Shown here: one piece after another, positions 18,801 to 27,595 of the stretch
Position numbering within the stretch: the first letter of the stretch is position 1
How the letters are laid out: every line of letters begins with the position of its first letter
Origin: Acidovorax sp. KKS102
GTDB taxonomy: Bacteria; Pseudomonadota; Gammaproteobacteria; Burkholderiales; Burkholderiaceae_C
DNA length: 64,000 nucleotides
Direction of reading: 5' to 3'
Assembly (NCBI RefSeq): GCF_000302535.1
Contig: NC_018708.1
Location: forward strand, 3,038,001-3,102,000
Notes under the pieces: generated by a model
Databases searched by the model: none
Told to the model about the DNA's origin: nothing
What the model saw: only the letters and a program-made list of their open reading frames with translations
Program-made: the position numbers and the translations under genes

Positions 18801-21069
18801 GTGCTTCGTGCCAGGCGGGTTTGGCGCCCTTCTTCAGGGCGGCGGCGTTGTAGACCTGGTGGCGCGCGCCAATGAGGCTGTTGCCGGCAAAGAGCTGGTA
18901 GCCAAACCAGGGCACGCGGGCGGGCAAGGGCTGGCCGTTGTCGTCTTGCTCGCCATAGATGGCGTTGAGCCAGATGGACACCTCGGCCAGTTCCACGGCC
19001 ACGGGGTTCAAGTCCACGCCAAACACGTTGCGGTCGGCCAGGTACATGCGCACCTTTTGCAGCTCTTGCGGGTACTGGTCGTGGGGGATGCGGGTTTTGA
19101 GCTCGGCCTGTTTGCGCTCCAGGTAAGCCTCGGCCAGCTGGTTGACGGCTTCGTTCAAGAACGCGGCGCTACCCATGGCGGGCTCGCACACGGTGAGGGT
19201 GAGGATGTCGTCGGCCTTTTTGACGCGGCCGTTTTTCTCGTCGAGCAGTTCTTTGAGGGCGTACTTCACCAGGCACTGGGTGAGCACCTGGGGGGTGTAG
19301 TAGCTGGCGCTTTTTTGCCGGTCGCGGCCCGCCAGGCGATAGATGAAGCTGCCTTTGGGGTGCATGCGCAGCCTGCGGCGGCCGTCGTCGTTGTCGTAGA
19401 CCTTCTCGTCGTCTTTGTAATCGTCGATGCGGCTGCGGGGGACAAACCAGGCGTTTTCCAGCATGTCGGCGTCAGAGTCGCTGGCGCGGGCGGGGCGGCC
19501 TGTGCTGGCGCTGTCGTTCGCGTCATCGCCGCCGTCTGCGTCGTCATCGCCTTCGTCATCGTCCGCTGCGGCGCGGCCTTTTTTGGGTGCGGGTTTGACT
19601 TCGTACAGGTCTTCGTCGGCAAAGAAGCCCCGGTAGCTGAGCAGGGCCTCGTACACGGCACCCAGCTGGTTGATGGACAGTAACTGGTAGCTGACGCGGC
19701 CTGGACGAGCGCCCCGACCCTTCGGCTTGCTTGAGGACAGCAATCGAATCACACGCTGCCACACAGCATTGGGAAACTGCACCTTGCCCAGCAGGGGCAT
19801 GGAGGCGTCGTCGAACAGGCGGCTGTCGAGCGGGGCCAGGGCGAAGGTGTCTTTGGCGCCTTGCAGGGCAGCCTGGTCGGCATTGCGCAGGCTGGCTTGC
19901 TCGCCACCCATGCCGCAGCCGTGGGCCACCAACTTAAACAGGCGGCGCAGGGTGAGGTCGAAGTATTTGCCATCGCGCGCCTGCTGTGTGAGCAGGGGCT
20001 GAGACTCAAGGTCCCGCAGGCTGTCTAGGCTGTAGCCCTTGCGATAAACCTCGCTTTTGTTGATGGGCACATAGCCCAGCTCGGGCCGGGCCTCGATGTA
20101 GAACATGAACAACAGGCGGTACACCATGCGCAGGCATTCGAGGCTGAGCACGCCAGCGTCGAGCTTGTACTGGCCCGAATACACGCTCTTCTTGCTGCCG
20201 CTGGCTTGTTCGTCGAGCTGGCGGGCGGCTTCGTTGCCCAGCAGTTCAATGGCTTCGCGCAGGGCGTATTTCAAATCCTCGCTGACGCCAAAGGCGTGTT
20301 TGTGGGCGTTTTCGTCCAGGCTCTCCAGCAGGCTGTTGCCCTCACCGGGAGCCAGGCTGTCTTGGTGCAAGAGCGCGGCGCAGGCTTTGAGGGTGTCGGC
20401 ATCTTTGCGGTCGAGGATGTCGGCCCAATCAAAGCGCAGGGCGCGGTTGTTGGGCCACTTGTAGCGGTCGAGCAGCAGCCATTCGTCCAGGCCCAGCAGC
20501 AGCACGTAGCGCGGGGGCTGGTCGGCACCAAACACGGCGTCTGACAGCAAATCGGCCCAGGTCTCGCCCTTGACCTGGGGCGGCAAGGGCTCGGTGCCGT
20601 AGTGGAAGGCGGTGAGCTGGTGGTCGAGCAGGTCTTCGTCTTCGCGGTTGGGCTGGTAGGCGGGGATGATGGCAAGGCGCTGGCCTTGCAAGTGCCACAC
20701 GGGCAGCGGCAGGCCGGGGGCCAGTTCGTGCAGGGTGAGGGTGCGCGGGGGTGGCGCGTAGCCCAGCGCTTGCAACAGGCCGGACTGAATTTGCATGAAG
20801 GCGTGCCAGCGCTCGTGCTCGTCTTTGCCGCGCTGCACCTGGCCGCGCAGGGCGAACCAGCGCTGGGCCCAGGCTTGGAGGCGCTTTTGCGGGGCGCGGT
20901 GCTGTTCGTGGTCTGGGGCATCGCTGGGGTGCTGGGCTTCTTGCGCGTCCCAGGCTTCCAGGCGGTCTTTGATGTCGCCTTTGAACACTTCAGCCAGGTA
21001 GTGGTGGCTGTAGAACTCGTTTTCGTTGGTGATGCCAGCGAAGGTTTGAACGGCTTCGAGTACGGGCAT
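15826..21069 (-). CDS. Large Eco57I/PglX-type N6-adenine DNA methyltransferase (DrmMI-like)
   Basis: A 1747-residue protein. The methylase core has the SAM-binding motif CEPAMGSAAF near residue 635 and the catalytic NPPW near 1063, the order of Eco57I-type gamma-class adenine methylases. About 600 residues precede the core and 650 follow it, long enough to hold a recognition domain. No PD-(D/E)XK motif is obvious. BREX PglX and DISARM DrmMI are the closest named relatives; DrmMI is also encoded beside a SNF2 helicase, as here. Only three bases separate it from the helicase stop upstream. It probably marks self DNA; target sequence and any nuclease activity are unknown. Confidence 0.85.
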   Translation of the reverse strand: MPVLEAVQTFAGITNENEFYSHHYLAEVFKGDIKDRLEAWDAQEAQHPSDAPDHEQHRAPQKRLQAWAQRWFALRGQVQRGKDEHERWHAFMQIQSGLLQALGYAPPPRTLTLHELAPGLPLPVWHLQGQRLAIIPAYQPNREDEDLLDHQLTAFHYGTEPLPPQVKGETWADLLSDAVFGADQPPRYVLLLGLDEWLLLDRYKWPNNRALRFDWADILDRKDADTLKACAALLHQDSLAPGEGNSLLESLDENAHKHAFGVSEDLKYALREAIELLGNEAARQLDEQASGSKKSVYSGQYKLDAGVLSLECLRMVYRLLFMFYIEARPELGYVPINKSEVYRKGYSLDSLRDLESQPLLTQQARDGKYFDLTLRRLFKLVAHGCGMGGEQASLRNADQAALQGAKDTFALAPLDSRLFDDASMPLLGKVQFPNAVWQRVIRLLSSSKPKGRGARPGRVSYQLLSINQLGAVYEALLSYRGFFADEDLYEVKPAPKKGRAAADDDEGDDDADGGDDANDSASTGRPARASDSDADMLENAWFVPRSRIDDYKDDEKVYDNDDGRRRLRMHPKGSFIYRLAGRDRQKSASYYTPQVLTQCLVKYALKELLDEKNGRVKKADDILTLTVCEPAMGSAAFLNEAVNQLAEAYLERKQAELKTRIPHDQYPQELQKVRMYLADRNVFGVDLNPVAVELAEVSIWLNAIYGEQDDNGQPLPARVPWFGYQLFAGNSLIGARHQVYNAAALKKGAKPAWHEAPPRRATADAPRRPDEIWHFLLPDPGMGDYTDKVAKSLYPEDFARLKAWRKALTAPLGDYEVARLQQLSQQVEALWAQHTAALARDRARTEDQLRVWPHEFEVKSASGADTTSASSYQNGSDGRSTRVSRAQKEAIRQQGLLNEDGDLATPFRRLKLVMDYWCALWFWPITRSADLPSREQWWMEVGAILEGNVVEMETQRGLDLMPTAPDAPQVLVPEVQPAFEGFETQLPLSQPTGGANPPNLHDKFGQLRISKLRQHFARVAVVEGIAEQRRFMHWELCFADVLLGARSGAEGRPGGGFDLILGNPPWLKVEWNEAGILGERNPVFAVRKISASDLAQLRAEAFAQFPGLQAEWTDELQEAEGTQNFLNAVQNYPLLKGVQTNLYKCFMPLAWGLCSAQGVTGLLHPEGPYDDPKGGNLREAVYARLRRHFQFVNELALFAEVHHLTKFSVNIYGAAQASPRFDQLANLFAPATVDACYLHDGLGTVGGYKTEAGQWNTSGHRDRIVRVDEAALATFAQLYDEPGTLARRARLPALHAGALSSVLAKLAAYPRRLADLGEGYVSTEMWHETMQQKDGTIARRPSTAPGFATTPHDWVLSGPHFFLANPFNKTPRKVCTANGHYDIIDLQTLPDDYIPRTNYRPMPDRAEYLRRTPRVSWLEQDGTPNRPVTEFFRLVFSNYVSISGERTTRPIIAPPGVAHIHTISSLTFRSQAQAVDVAGFMASVPCDFSVKSAGMAHLYMNQLGRAPFIENHIGLRARTLALNCLTTHYAPLWEQVYDLDFADQCWSQPGNPRLSHDFWPTLTSTWTRDYALRSDYARRMALVEIDVLVAQALGLTLDELLLIYRVQFPVMQGYERDTWYDATGRIVFTNSKGLVGVGLPRKGSRTTPRTRITTPDGKVREGNFGWDDLWAYASREAGDSEETQKRGGTPKVPDGTTITQWLMDDTLPGGPREVQRTYTAPFTRASREDDYRVAWEFFEGQRDASQL

Positions 21070-21072
21070 GGG

Positions 21073-24006
21073 TCAGGCTCCGGCGGTGGCGGCAAGGGCA
21101 GCTTGGGGGTGGCACACAACGGCGAGCACTTGTATCCAGGGCTGGGGTTCGGTGGTGAGGGTGTCTTGCACCCACTGGCGGTAGTCGTCAAACACGCGGG
21201 TGATTTGCTGGTTGCGTTGCTCGAAGCGGCCGCGCTTGACGGTCTCCAGCTGCTTTTCGAGTTCAAGCGTGAGCTGCTGCACCTGGCGGCCTTGCAGGCG
21301 CTCCAGCTCAGCAAGGGTGCCTTGCAGGCGCTCGCTCAACTGATTGGCAAAAGTGGCCTGCTTGGCGAGCATGTGGACGTGCATTGCTTCCACCGCCAAC
21401 GGCAAGGCTTGCTGCATGGCGGCGCAGGTGGCGTCCAGCCCCTCGGTGTGGCCTCGGTTCGGCAGGCCGTTGGCACGCAGCCCTGCGCGGGTGGCAAAGG
21501 CGTCAAAGGATTCGAGGGCGAAGGGGCCAGTGCCGATGCGGTGGGCCACCTGCCACTCCACCAGCAGGGGCTGGCCTTTGCGATTGGGCACCATGCTCAT
21601 CAAGATGAAGGCCTGCTCTTGCGGCTGCAGCTTGCCACTTTGCAGCAGGGGCGCGCGGTGGCGGCCAAAGTGGGTGAGCACGCGGTCGCCAATCCAGTCC
21701 ATGATGGGGTGCTGGGGCCACAGGTAGTGCAGCTGGGGCCAGGTGTCATCTTCAAAACGGTTTTGACGAGCCGTTTCGATAGCCTCGGCCATTCGCTGAG
21801 GGTTGGCGCAGAGGGAGTACAGGTCGTTCTGCGCCTGCACTTCGCGGGGCAGTTGCTTGAGGCGCTCTTGCAGGTCGCGCGGCGCGGTGAGGGCAATGAT
21901 TTGCTCGGCGTCGTGCGCCGTCCACTGGCACAAGGTGTCCACCTGGTTGAGCTGCGTGAGCGCGGTTTTGGTGTAGTGGTAGTCGCTGTCGAACAGGGAA
22001 GTGGGCTCGTCAATCTGGCTGGTGCTATTGGCGGGCGCTGGGGTCTCGTCGCCACCGAACAGGCTGAGCAGGTAGTCGCCCTCGTTATCGTCTTCTTCCG
22101 AAGCGGCCGTATCCAGCTTGGTTTCGACCTGTTCGGGGCTCATGCCCTGCGCCATGAAGTCGGCGACTTTCTCCGCCTCTTTGTCGGGGTCGAAGACGTT
22201 GAGGAAGGCGGAGGGGTCGCCCAGGTTGAGGGCGGCTTGCTCGTCTTTGGCGGCCAGAATTTCGAGGATGCGCAGGTCGCCCTTGATTTTGTCGGTGGTG
22301 GCCTCGGTAAACAGGTAAACGATTTGCGGCTGGTGCTTTTGGCCGTAGCGGTCCACCCGGCCATTGCGCTGCTGGAAGACCATGAGTGACCAGGGCAAAT
22401 CAAAGTGCACCAGCCGGTGGCAGAAGTAGTGCAGGTTCAGGCCTTCGCTGGCCACGTCGGAGCACAACAGCACGCGGATGGGGTCGTCCAGGCGGCCAAA
22501 GCGGTCTACCAGCTCCTGCTGCTCGGTATCGGCCATCTGGCCGTGCAGCACGGCCAACTGATTGGGCTTCATCTTCAGGTCGGCAGCGAGCTGCTCTTGC
22601 AGCCAGCGCAGGGTTTCAATGCGCTCGGAGAAGATGACCAGGCGGTCTGCGGCGTCGTTGGTTTTCCAGGCGAAGTCTGGCGAGCGCAGGTGGGCCAGCA
22701 GGCGCTGATATTTGCTGAAGCTGGTGGCGGCGGCGTCGGTGGTCAAGGCGCGCAGGCTGTGGGCCAGCTCTTCCAGGCCGCGCACTTCGGTGTGCTCCTC
22801 TTGTGTGGGGCTGGACTTGTTGGAAAGTAGCTCCATGCGCTTGAGCGTGGATTCGAGCGCTGCGGCCGGGCTGGAGAACAGACCCTTTTGCAGGCTGATG
22901 CGCTGCAGCTCTTGCTGGCGCCCGGCCTTGTGCTGGCCACCTTGGGTGAAGGCCACGTCGAGCAAGGCACGGTAGGCGGCTTCTTCCTGCGCGCTGGCGC
23001 TCTGGCGCAGGCAGATGGTCTGGCGCTCTTGGAAGTCGGCCTGCACCTGGTCTTTGATGTCCTTCTTGAATCGGCGGATGACCAGGCCCTTGCTGCGGAA
23101 GTCGTCGGGCGTGTAGTGGTCGGGGTCGGCAATGGCCGTGGGGTCCAGCAGGCTCATCAGCGAGGCAAAGCTGCGCGCCGAACCATCGTGCGGTGTGGCC
23201 GACAGCAGCATGAGCGTGTCCGACCGGTTGGACAGCAGCCGCGCCAGCCGTGCGCGGCGAGACAGGCCCGACTCCCCTGCTCTGGCCGCCACGTTGTGGC
23301 ACTCGTCGATGACGATGATGTCCCACCAAGCGTTTTCGAGGTAGTTGCGGTACTCCAGATTGCTCTTGAGCGTGTCGATGGAGATGATGCTGCGGTCGAA
23401 ATAGTTGAAGGGGTTGTGGTTGGCCGGAATGCGGTTGCGCACCCGCGCGAGTCCCACCGAGTCCAGTCGCACCAGCGGGATGGAAAAGCGGCTCCACCAC
23501 TCTTTCTGGAACTGGGTGAGCATGGCCTTTTGGGTGACCACCAGGATGCGTTTGCCGCGGCCGCGCTGTATCAGCTCGGTGGCAAGGATGCCGGCTTCCA
23601 GCGTTTTGCCCAGACCTACCGAGTCGGCAATCAGGATGCGGGAGCGGGGTTGTTTCAGCGCCTGCAAGGCCGGGTCCAGCTGGTAGGGCACCAGGTTCAT
23701 CACGCCCCTGTGGCCCAGGTGAATCTTGTCGTCGTTGGCCACGCTGCGCCGGCGCAGGCTCTCCAGGTACAACACGGTGGCGTTGTAGGTGGGGCTGCTG
23801 TCGGGCACCAGTTCGGTCTTGGCGGGGTCGAGAACCTCGATGGTGTCTTCGAGCGCGGTCAGGAACAATGCTGACTGGCCCCGCACCAGGTCTGAAATGC
23901 CGTCACAGCTGAGGAGCCAGCCGCCATCGGCAGAGGGGTCAATGCGGCGGATGAGCCATTCTTCGTCGCGGATGACCGCGCGGGAGCCGGGAGCGAAAGG
24001 GAGCAT
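21073..24006 (-). CDS. SNF2-family helicase, DrmD-like
   Basis: A 977-residue protein from the ATG at 24006 (MLPFAPGSRAVIRDEEW); a TTG at 24069 would add 21 residues. Walker A DSVGLGKT is near residue 135, the DECH box near 233, MLLSATPHDGS soon after, and NGRVDRYGQ near 552. The compact N-terminal domain followed by SNF2 motifs and a long helical C-terminus is the layout of DrmD, the class 1 DISARM helicase. In DISARM, drmD lies immediately upstream of the methylase gene, as it does here. It is the first gene of the leftward unit, whose promoter should lie in 24007-24288. Name by analogy, not proof. Confidence 0.82.
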   Translation of the reverse strand: MLPFAPGSRAVIRDEEWLIRRIDPSADGGWLLSCDGISDLVRGQSALFLTALEDTIEVLDPAKTELVPDSSPTYNATVLYLESLRRRSVANDDKIHLGHRGVMNLVPYQLDPALQALKQPRSRILIADSVGLGKTLEAGILATELIQRGRGKRILVVTQKAMLTQFQKEWWSRFSIPLVRLDSVGLARVRNRIPANHNPFNYFDRSIISIDTLKSNLEYRNYLENAWWDIIVIDECHNVAARAGESGLSRRARLARLLSNRSDTLMLLSATPHDGSARSFASLMSLLDPTAIADPDHYTPDDFRSKGLVIRRFKKDIKDQVQADFQERQTICLRQSASAQEEAAYRALLDVAFTQGGQHKAGRQQELQRISLQKGLFSSPAAALESTLKRMELLSNKSSPTQEEHTEVRGLEELAHSLRALTTDAAATSFSKYQRLLAHLRSPDFAWKTNDAADRLVIFSERIETLRWLQEQLAADLKMKPNQLAVLHGQMADTEQQELVDRFGRLDDPIRVLLCSDVASEGLNLHYFCHRLVHFDLPWSLMVFQQRNGRVDRYGQKHQPQIVYLFTEATTDKIKGDLRILEILAAKDEQAALNLGDPSAFLNVFDPDKEAEKVADFMAQGMSPEQVETKLDTAASEEDDNEGDYLLSLFGGDETPAPANSTSQIDEPTSLFDSDYHYTKTALTQLNQVDTLCQWTAHDAEQIIALTAPRDLQERLKQLPREVQAQNDLYSLCANPQRMAEAIETARQNRFEDDTWPQLHYLWPQHPIMDWIGDRVLTHFGRHRAPLLQSGKLQPQEQAFILMSMVPNRKGQPLLVEWQVAHRIGTGPFALESFDAFATRAGLRANGLPNRGHTEGLDATCAAMQQALPLAVEAMHVHMLAKQATFANQLSERLQGTLAELERLQGRQVQQLTLELEKQLETVKRGRFEQRNQQITRVFDDYRQWVQDTLTTEPQPWIQVLAVVCHPQAALAATAGA

Positions 24007-24288
24007 GAAGCTGAGGATCTCTCTGTTGTTTATGGCAAAGCCATGCACTTTGGAGGACTCACTTTTCAAAAGCGATATATCTAAAAGAGCAACCTTTCTG
24101 TCCCCCTCCTCATTAGATTTTTAACAGAAAATTTCAACTCTTTCGGTAAGCCATGCTCCGGTTGCCGAGTCAAGTACATCCGATTAGCGCGTTGTGCATA
24201 GCTCCTGAAAAGTGGAGTTCTTAGATTTGCTGAAACAGCGCCTACGGACATACAGAGCAGCATGGACTGGAAACCGCAAAATGGGAAC

Positions 24289-24882
24289 TCAAAAGCCACG
24301 CGCAGCAGGCTCGCCCTGCACTTGGCGCAGCCGCTCCATGATGCGACGCTGACAGTCCGGGCTTTCTTCACCAACAGCGTGAACGACCGCATCAAAAAAT
24401 TGTTGGGCACGCTGCACACCGAATGCAACCTCGGCCTGTTGCAACCCCAGCCGGATCAAGTCACAACTCATGCGGTGGGCGTCTCGCAAGGCGAACGGGA
24501 CCTTGAGTTTTACGGTTCCATCAGCGCCACGGGAAAGCGCAAACTCCCGCATCAGACGTGCATCATTCTCCAATTCGTCCAGCTTCGTCCAAAAATCTAA
24601 TGCCCGACGCGTAGCGGGCACCGGTTGTGCCATTACCCGACTCAGTGTCTCTGGGGTAGGAATGCTACGCCTAACCTCCTGCTGCAACGCCGACGTTGCT
24701 TTCGCATCAGCATCGGCCACACGGCCCACGGCCTGTTGTCGCCAACGCCCCCATGTTCCAGCAGGGACACCCGGGAACTGTTGGCGGGCCAGCCTTGCGC
24801 CCTCCTTTGCGCCATGCTGGGCGCTCAAGGTTCGCAGTAAGGTTATTGCCTCGACACGGTGGTGATGGGGGGGTCTCGCCAT
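24289..24882 (-). CDS. HTH-containing phage/satellite protein, possibly small-terminase-like
   Basis: A 197-residue basic protein. The N-terminal 50 residues (VEAITLLRTLSAQHGAKEG through WGRWRQQAVG) look like a helix-turn-helix; the remainder is helical. It lies on the same strand as the island replication gene at 25.3-27.1 kb and upstream of the DrmD-like gene. Similar small DNA-binding proteins occur next to primase/helicase genes of P4-like satellites and resemble small terminase subunits. I do not recognise the exact family. Confidence 0.6.
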   Translation of the reverse strand: MARPPHHHRVEAITLLRTLSAQHGAKEGARLARQQFPGVPAGTWGRWRQQAVGRVADADAKATSALQQEVRRSIPTPETLSRVMAQPVPATRRALDFWTKLDELENDARLMREFALSRGADGTVKLKVPFALRDAHRMSCDLIRLGLQQAEVAFGVQRAQQFFDAVVHAVGEESPDCQRRIMERLRQVQGEPAARGF

Positions 24883-25320
24883 TGGGTACCTTCAAAATTC
24901 AAAACTTGCTACCCCCAGTATCGAATCACGACCTGCCACAACAAAGGTGATCGTCGCAGAGTCCAAGGGACAGAAGGCAATGGAACGCATAAAACGCGAG
25001 AAACCACATTTCATCGATATTTCTCTGTAACCAGCACCTTACAGGTTTTCATATCCTGGTTACCGTTACCATTCAGGATTAATTTTTCGCCCAAGTTGTC
25101 AAAATAGCGTTCCATCGGGTTCCAATTTTACAAATGGTTGATTTCACTGAAGAAGTGGGACACCACGCAAGAGATCTGCACGTTCCGTATCGCGTGCCGA
25201 AACACCTCCGGCGCAATCAACCTTTGCCCCATGACCCATCTAATTAGGAAGATTGCGAACTATCGGTACGAACAAGAAAAAACTTCCGCAAGACCGGGCA
25301 GTAGAACAAGTTGGCGGTAC
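24883..25320. other. 438-bp stretch with no gene
   Basis: This gap lies between the HTH protein gene and the end of the SF3 helicase gene. It is more AT-rich than its surroundings. The longest open frames here lack a ribosome site and resemble nothing known. I see no clear repeat, terminator or RNA gene. Confidence 0.5.
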
Positions 25321-27081
25321 CTAAAAGGTGGGCTCACGCAAGCGGACGCCTATGAAAGCACGCTTTCCACGCATATTTCCGGATCGCATTTGCTCTGTTT
25401 TCACGGAAGGGAACGCCGCCTTTAAGTCACGGCCAAACAGCTGAAGGGTACCGGGATGCTCTCTTCCTTGGGACACGCAATATTCCCGCCACTTATCAAA
25501 AAGGACTTGGCATGGTATGGAAGCACCTTCGCAAAATTCACACACATCATCCACAAAATCAGCGATTGGCGATGTAATAGCATCCAGATCCTTTTTTGCT
25601 TCCTGACTTGATTCAGGCTGCAAAAAATTCCCCATGGTGTTTAAGTCATCGAGTCCATCAAGCGACCAGTTCAGAATACTAGAAAGCTCGGCCTGCAACC
25701 TTTCCGCCAAGCGCCGATCCTCCGAACCAAGAAAGGATCGGCGCATTTGCAGTATGGAGAATCGGTTTGCAAGCGCCCCAGAGTTGTCAGTTAAGCGAGG
25801 TAGTTCATTGCTGCAAATGACTAGCCTGGCGCCTATGCGGCCAATCCACGGATCAATGTGCTTGCGATCCACGGTAAGAATGTCACCGCCAGAGATCGCC
25901 AGCAGGCGAGACGCCACTTGTGCCATTTGATCATGCCGACCGGCAAAACGAGCATCCCCAACGATGGCCGCCTTCTTTCCGATCAGTTGCGCCAAGCCAA
26001 ACTGACTTGTGAAGTCAAACAACGTGGGCCCTGCCACGTTACCGGCACCAAGAAGGCTAGACAGCACCGCACAGATGGTCCCTTTGCCTGAGCGCGGCGG
26101 TCCAACCAGCAGTAATATTTTTTGCAGGTCCGTTCGGTTAGTCAGCATGTAGCCGAACCACTGGCGCAGCAGGCGCACGCTGTCTAAATCATTCGGAAAC
26201 ACCGAATCCAAGAAGTGCAGCAACTCCACAGGCGCCTCCAAACTCTGTTGTCCATACGCAACCGGGACGCTACTGCGGGTGAAGAACCTCGGGCTATGCG
26301 GTTGAAGATCGCGGCTCAATGGATCAAGCAGGCCGGTCTCCGTGGAAATCAGATTGCAATTGCCATCATCGTCGAACCAGAAATCGGAACCAGAATCTCC
26401 CTCCTGAAATGCTGCTGATCGCAAAGCATCCTCAATCTTGTTTAGCTTGCTCTGATCCGGGTTGAACGATGTACCGTCAGTAATCGACACTGCATTGCTC
26501 AATCGGTCATACAGGTAGCGACGGATAGCGTCATTTGTCATGGATTTGTACCGTGCACCATCCCAATAAAAATATTCCCCACCAACGCGATGTAGCGTTT
26601 GGCACCTCGTTTTCGCTTCCGGATCCTGCCAACTCCAATCCTTTGACAGCAGCTGATGGGCAGTCACGTAAGGGGCCTTTGGGTCAACCTCAAGGGCATC
26701 TCCCAAACCACTCTCACCGTGTCGGGGCTCAATAGTTTTCGCGGGAATTTTATAATCTATCACCAAGTCCAACACAGCAGAAATACCGGGAAGAATATGA
26801 ATTTTTCCGCCATACTCAGTCGCATCCCACTCGAATTTCAGGTCATCTTCCATAATCCTGCTCCAGCCTTCAACGCCTATTTTTTCCCATTTTTCAATAA
26901 TGAGGAAATCGAAATTTTTCGGTGTTGGACCGATTATTGAAAAAGTAAATTGTTCACCTACTTCATAGCAAGCCGACAACAAACCGAGCTTACCCAGGTC
27001 AACCTCCAAAAAGTCAAGAAAATCAAGAATAAAATCTCGAGGATGCGACTCAAAAATGATTTGATTCATATAAGCTTTCAT
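25321..27081 (-). CDS. P4/D5-type SF3 helicase (island replication protein)
   Basis: A 586-residue protein. The SF3 helicase Walker A GPPRSGKGT is at about residue 327, followed by GKKAAIVGDARF and LVICSNELPRL, the usual motifs of phage/plasmid primase P4-family C-terminal domains. The expected N-terminal primase domain is not evident: the first 150 residues show no AEP or Toprim motif, and the protein is shorter than the roughly 780-residue P4 alpha. It probably loads at an island origin and drives replication after excision. It is adjacent to an AlpA-like gene, as in P4-type satellites. Confidence 0.8.
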   Translation of the reverse strand: MKAYMNQIIFESHPRDFILDFLDFLEVDLGKLGLLSACYEVGEQFTFSIIGPTPKNFDFLIIEKWEKIGVEGWSRIMEDDLKFEWDATEYGGKIHILPGISAVLDLVIDYKIPAKTIEPRHGESGLGDALEVDPKAPYVTAHQLLSKDWSWQDPEAKTRCQTLHRVGGEYFYWDGARYKSMTNDAIRRYLYDRLSNAVSITDGTSFNPDQSKLNKIEDALRSAAFQEGDSGSDFWFDDDGNCNLISTETGLLDPLSRDLQPHSPRFFTRSSVPVAYGQQSLEAPVELLHFLDSVFPNDLDSVRLLRQWFGYMLTNRTDLQKILLLVGPPRSGKGTICAVLSSLLGAGNVAGPTLFDFTSQFGLAQLIGKKAAIVGDARFAGRHDQMAQVASRLLAISGGDILTVDRKHIDPWIGRIGARLVICSNELPRLTDNSGALANRFSILQMRRSFLGSEDRRLAERLQAELSSILNWSLDGLDDLNTMGNFLQPESSQEAKKDLDAITSPIADFVDDVCEFCEGASIPCQVLFDKWREYCVSQGREHPGTLQLFGRDLKAAFPSVKTEQMRSGNMRGKRAFIGVRLREPTF

Positions 27082-27180
27082 TTAAAAGCCTCATATGGGA
27101 ACGGTATGATGCGCTTGGTTTGAATCATTCCGGGCCACACGAGGCAACTGGAAACCCGGCTGCGACCGGTTACTCGACTT

Positions 27181-27432
27181 TCAGGCGGTACCACTTCCAA
27201 CGCCAAGTACGGCTTTAATGTCGGCCACTTTCCAGGCCAACCGGCCATTGACTCGGATTGGGCGGATTGGGCCGTTTTCCATACATGCCCAGCCCCGCAG
27301 GGTCTGCGGGCGGCGGTTCAGGTAAAAAGCAGCGGCGGCGGTATCCACTGCAGGACGGTTTTCATGCTCCAGAGGCGTGAATTTCTGTGCGGTCGCTTGT
27401 TCGCGAGTCTCGATACGTGGAAGGGCGTGCAT
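27181..27432 (-). CDS. AlpA/excisionase-like DNA-binding protein
   Basis: An 83-residue protein with a short winged HTH (VDTAAAAFYLNRRPQTLRGW, then NGRLAWKVADIKAVLG). AlpA-like proteins in P4-type islands regulate the integrase or act as excision factors. It lies just upstream of the SF3 helicase gene on the same strand, the usual position. Start at the ATG at 27432. Confidence 0.7.
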   Translation of the reverse strand: MHALPRIETREQATAQKFTPLEHENRPAVDTAAAAFYLNRRPQTLRGWACMENGPIRPIRVNGRLAWKVADIKAVLGVGSGTA

Positions 27433-27595
27433 TGCAGCTTGCTTTCAACCCGGCAGCAGGGGCCGGATATGAGCGAACTTTGAAAACCCCGTATCCCTAC
27501 GAATGAATAAGGGGTTCTGAAATCAAGCATCCATGCGGGTTTGCAGCACATTACCCATCAAAACAAGGGGTTCACCCCCGGGGTTCTCATGGCTT

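Noticed and set aside
17506..19683. Long open frame of 725 codons on the plus strand
   Set aside because: It is antisense to the methylase gene, has repetitive Ala/Gly/Val composition and no ribosome site or known motif. It is a shadow of GC-rich coding DNA.
15005..21069. Classic type II or type IIG restriction-modification unit
   Set aside because: The methylase has no visible PD-(D/E)XK motif and is linked to a SNF2 helicase and further helicases, which fits a DISARM/BREX-like system better.
20602..22389. Open frame of 595 codons on the plus strand
   Set aside because: Antisense across the junction of the methylase and DrmD-like genes, with no motif. Those two genes have strong motifs on the other strand.
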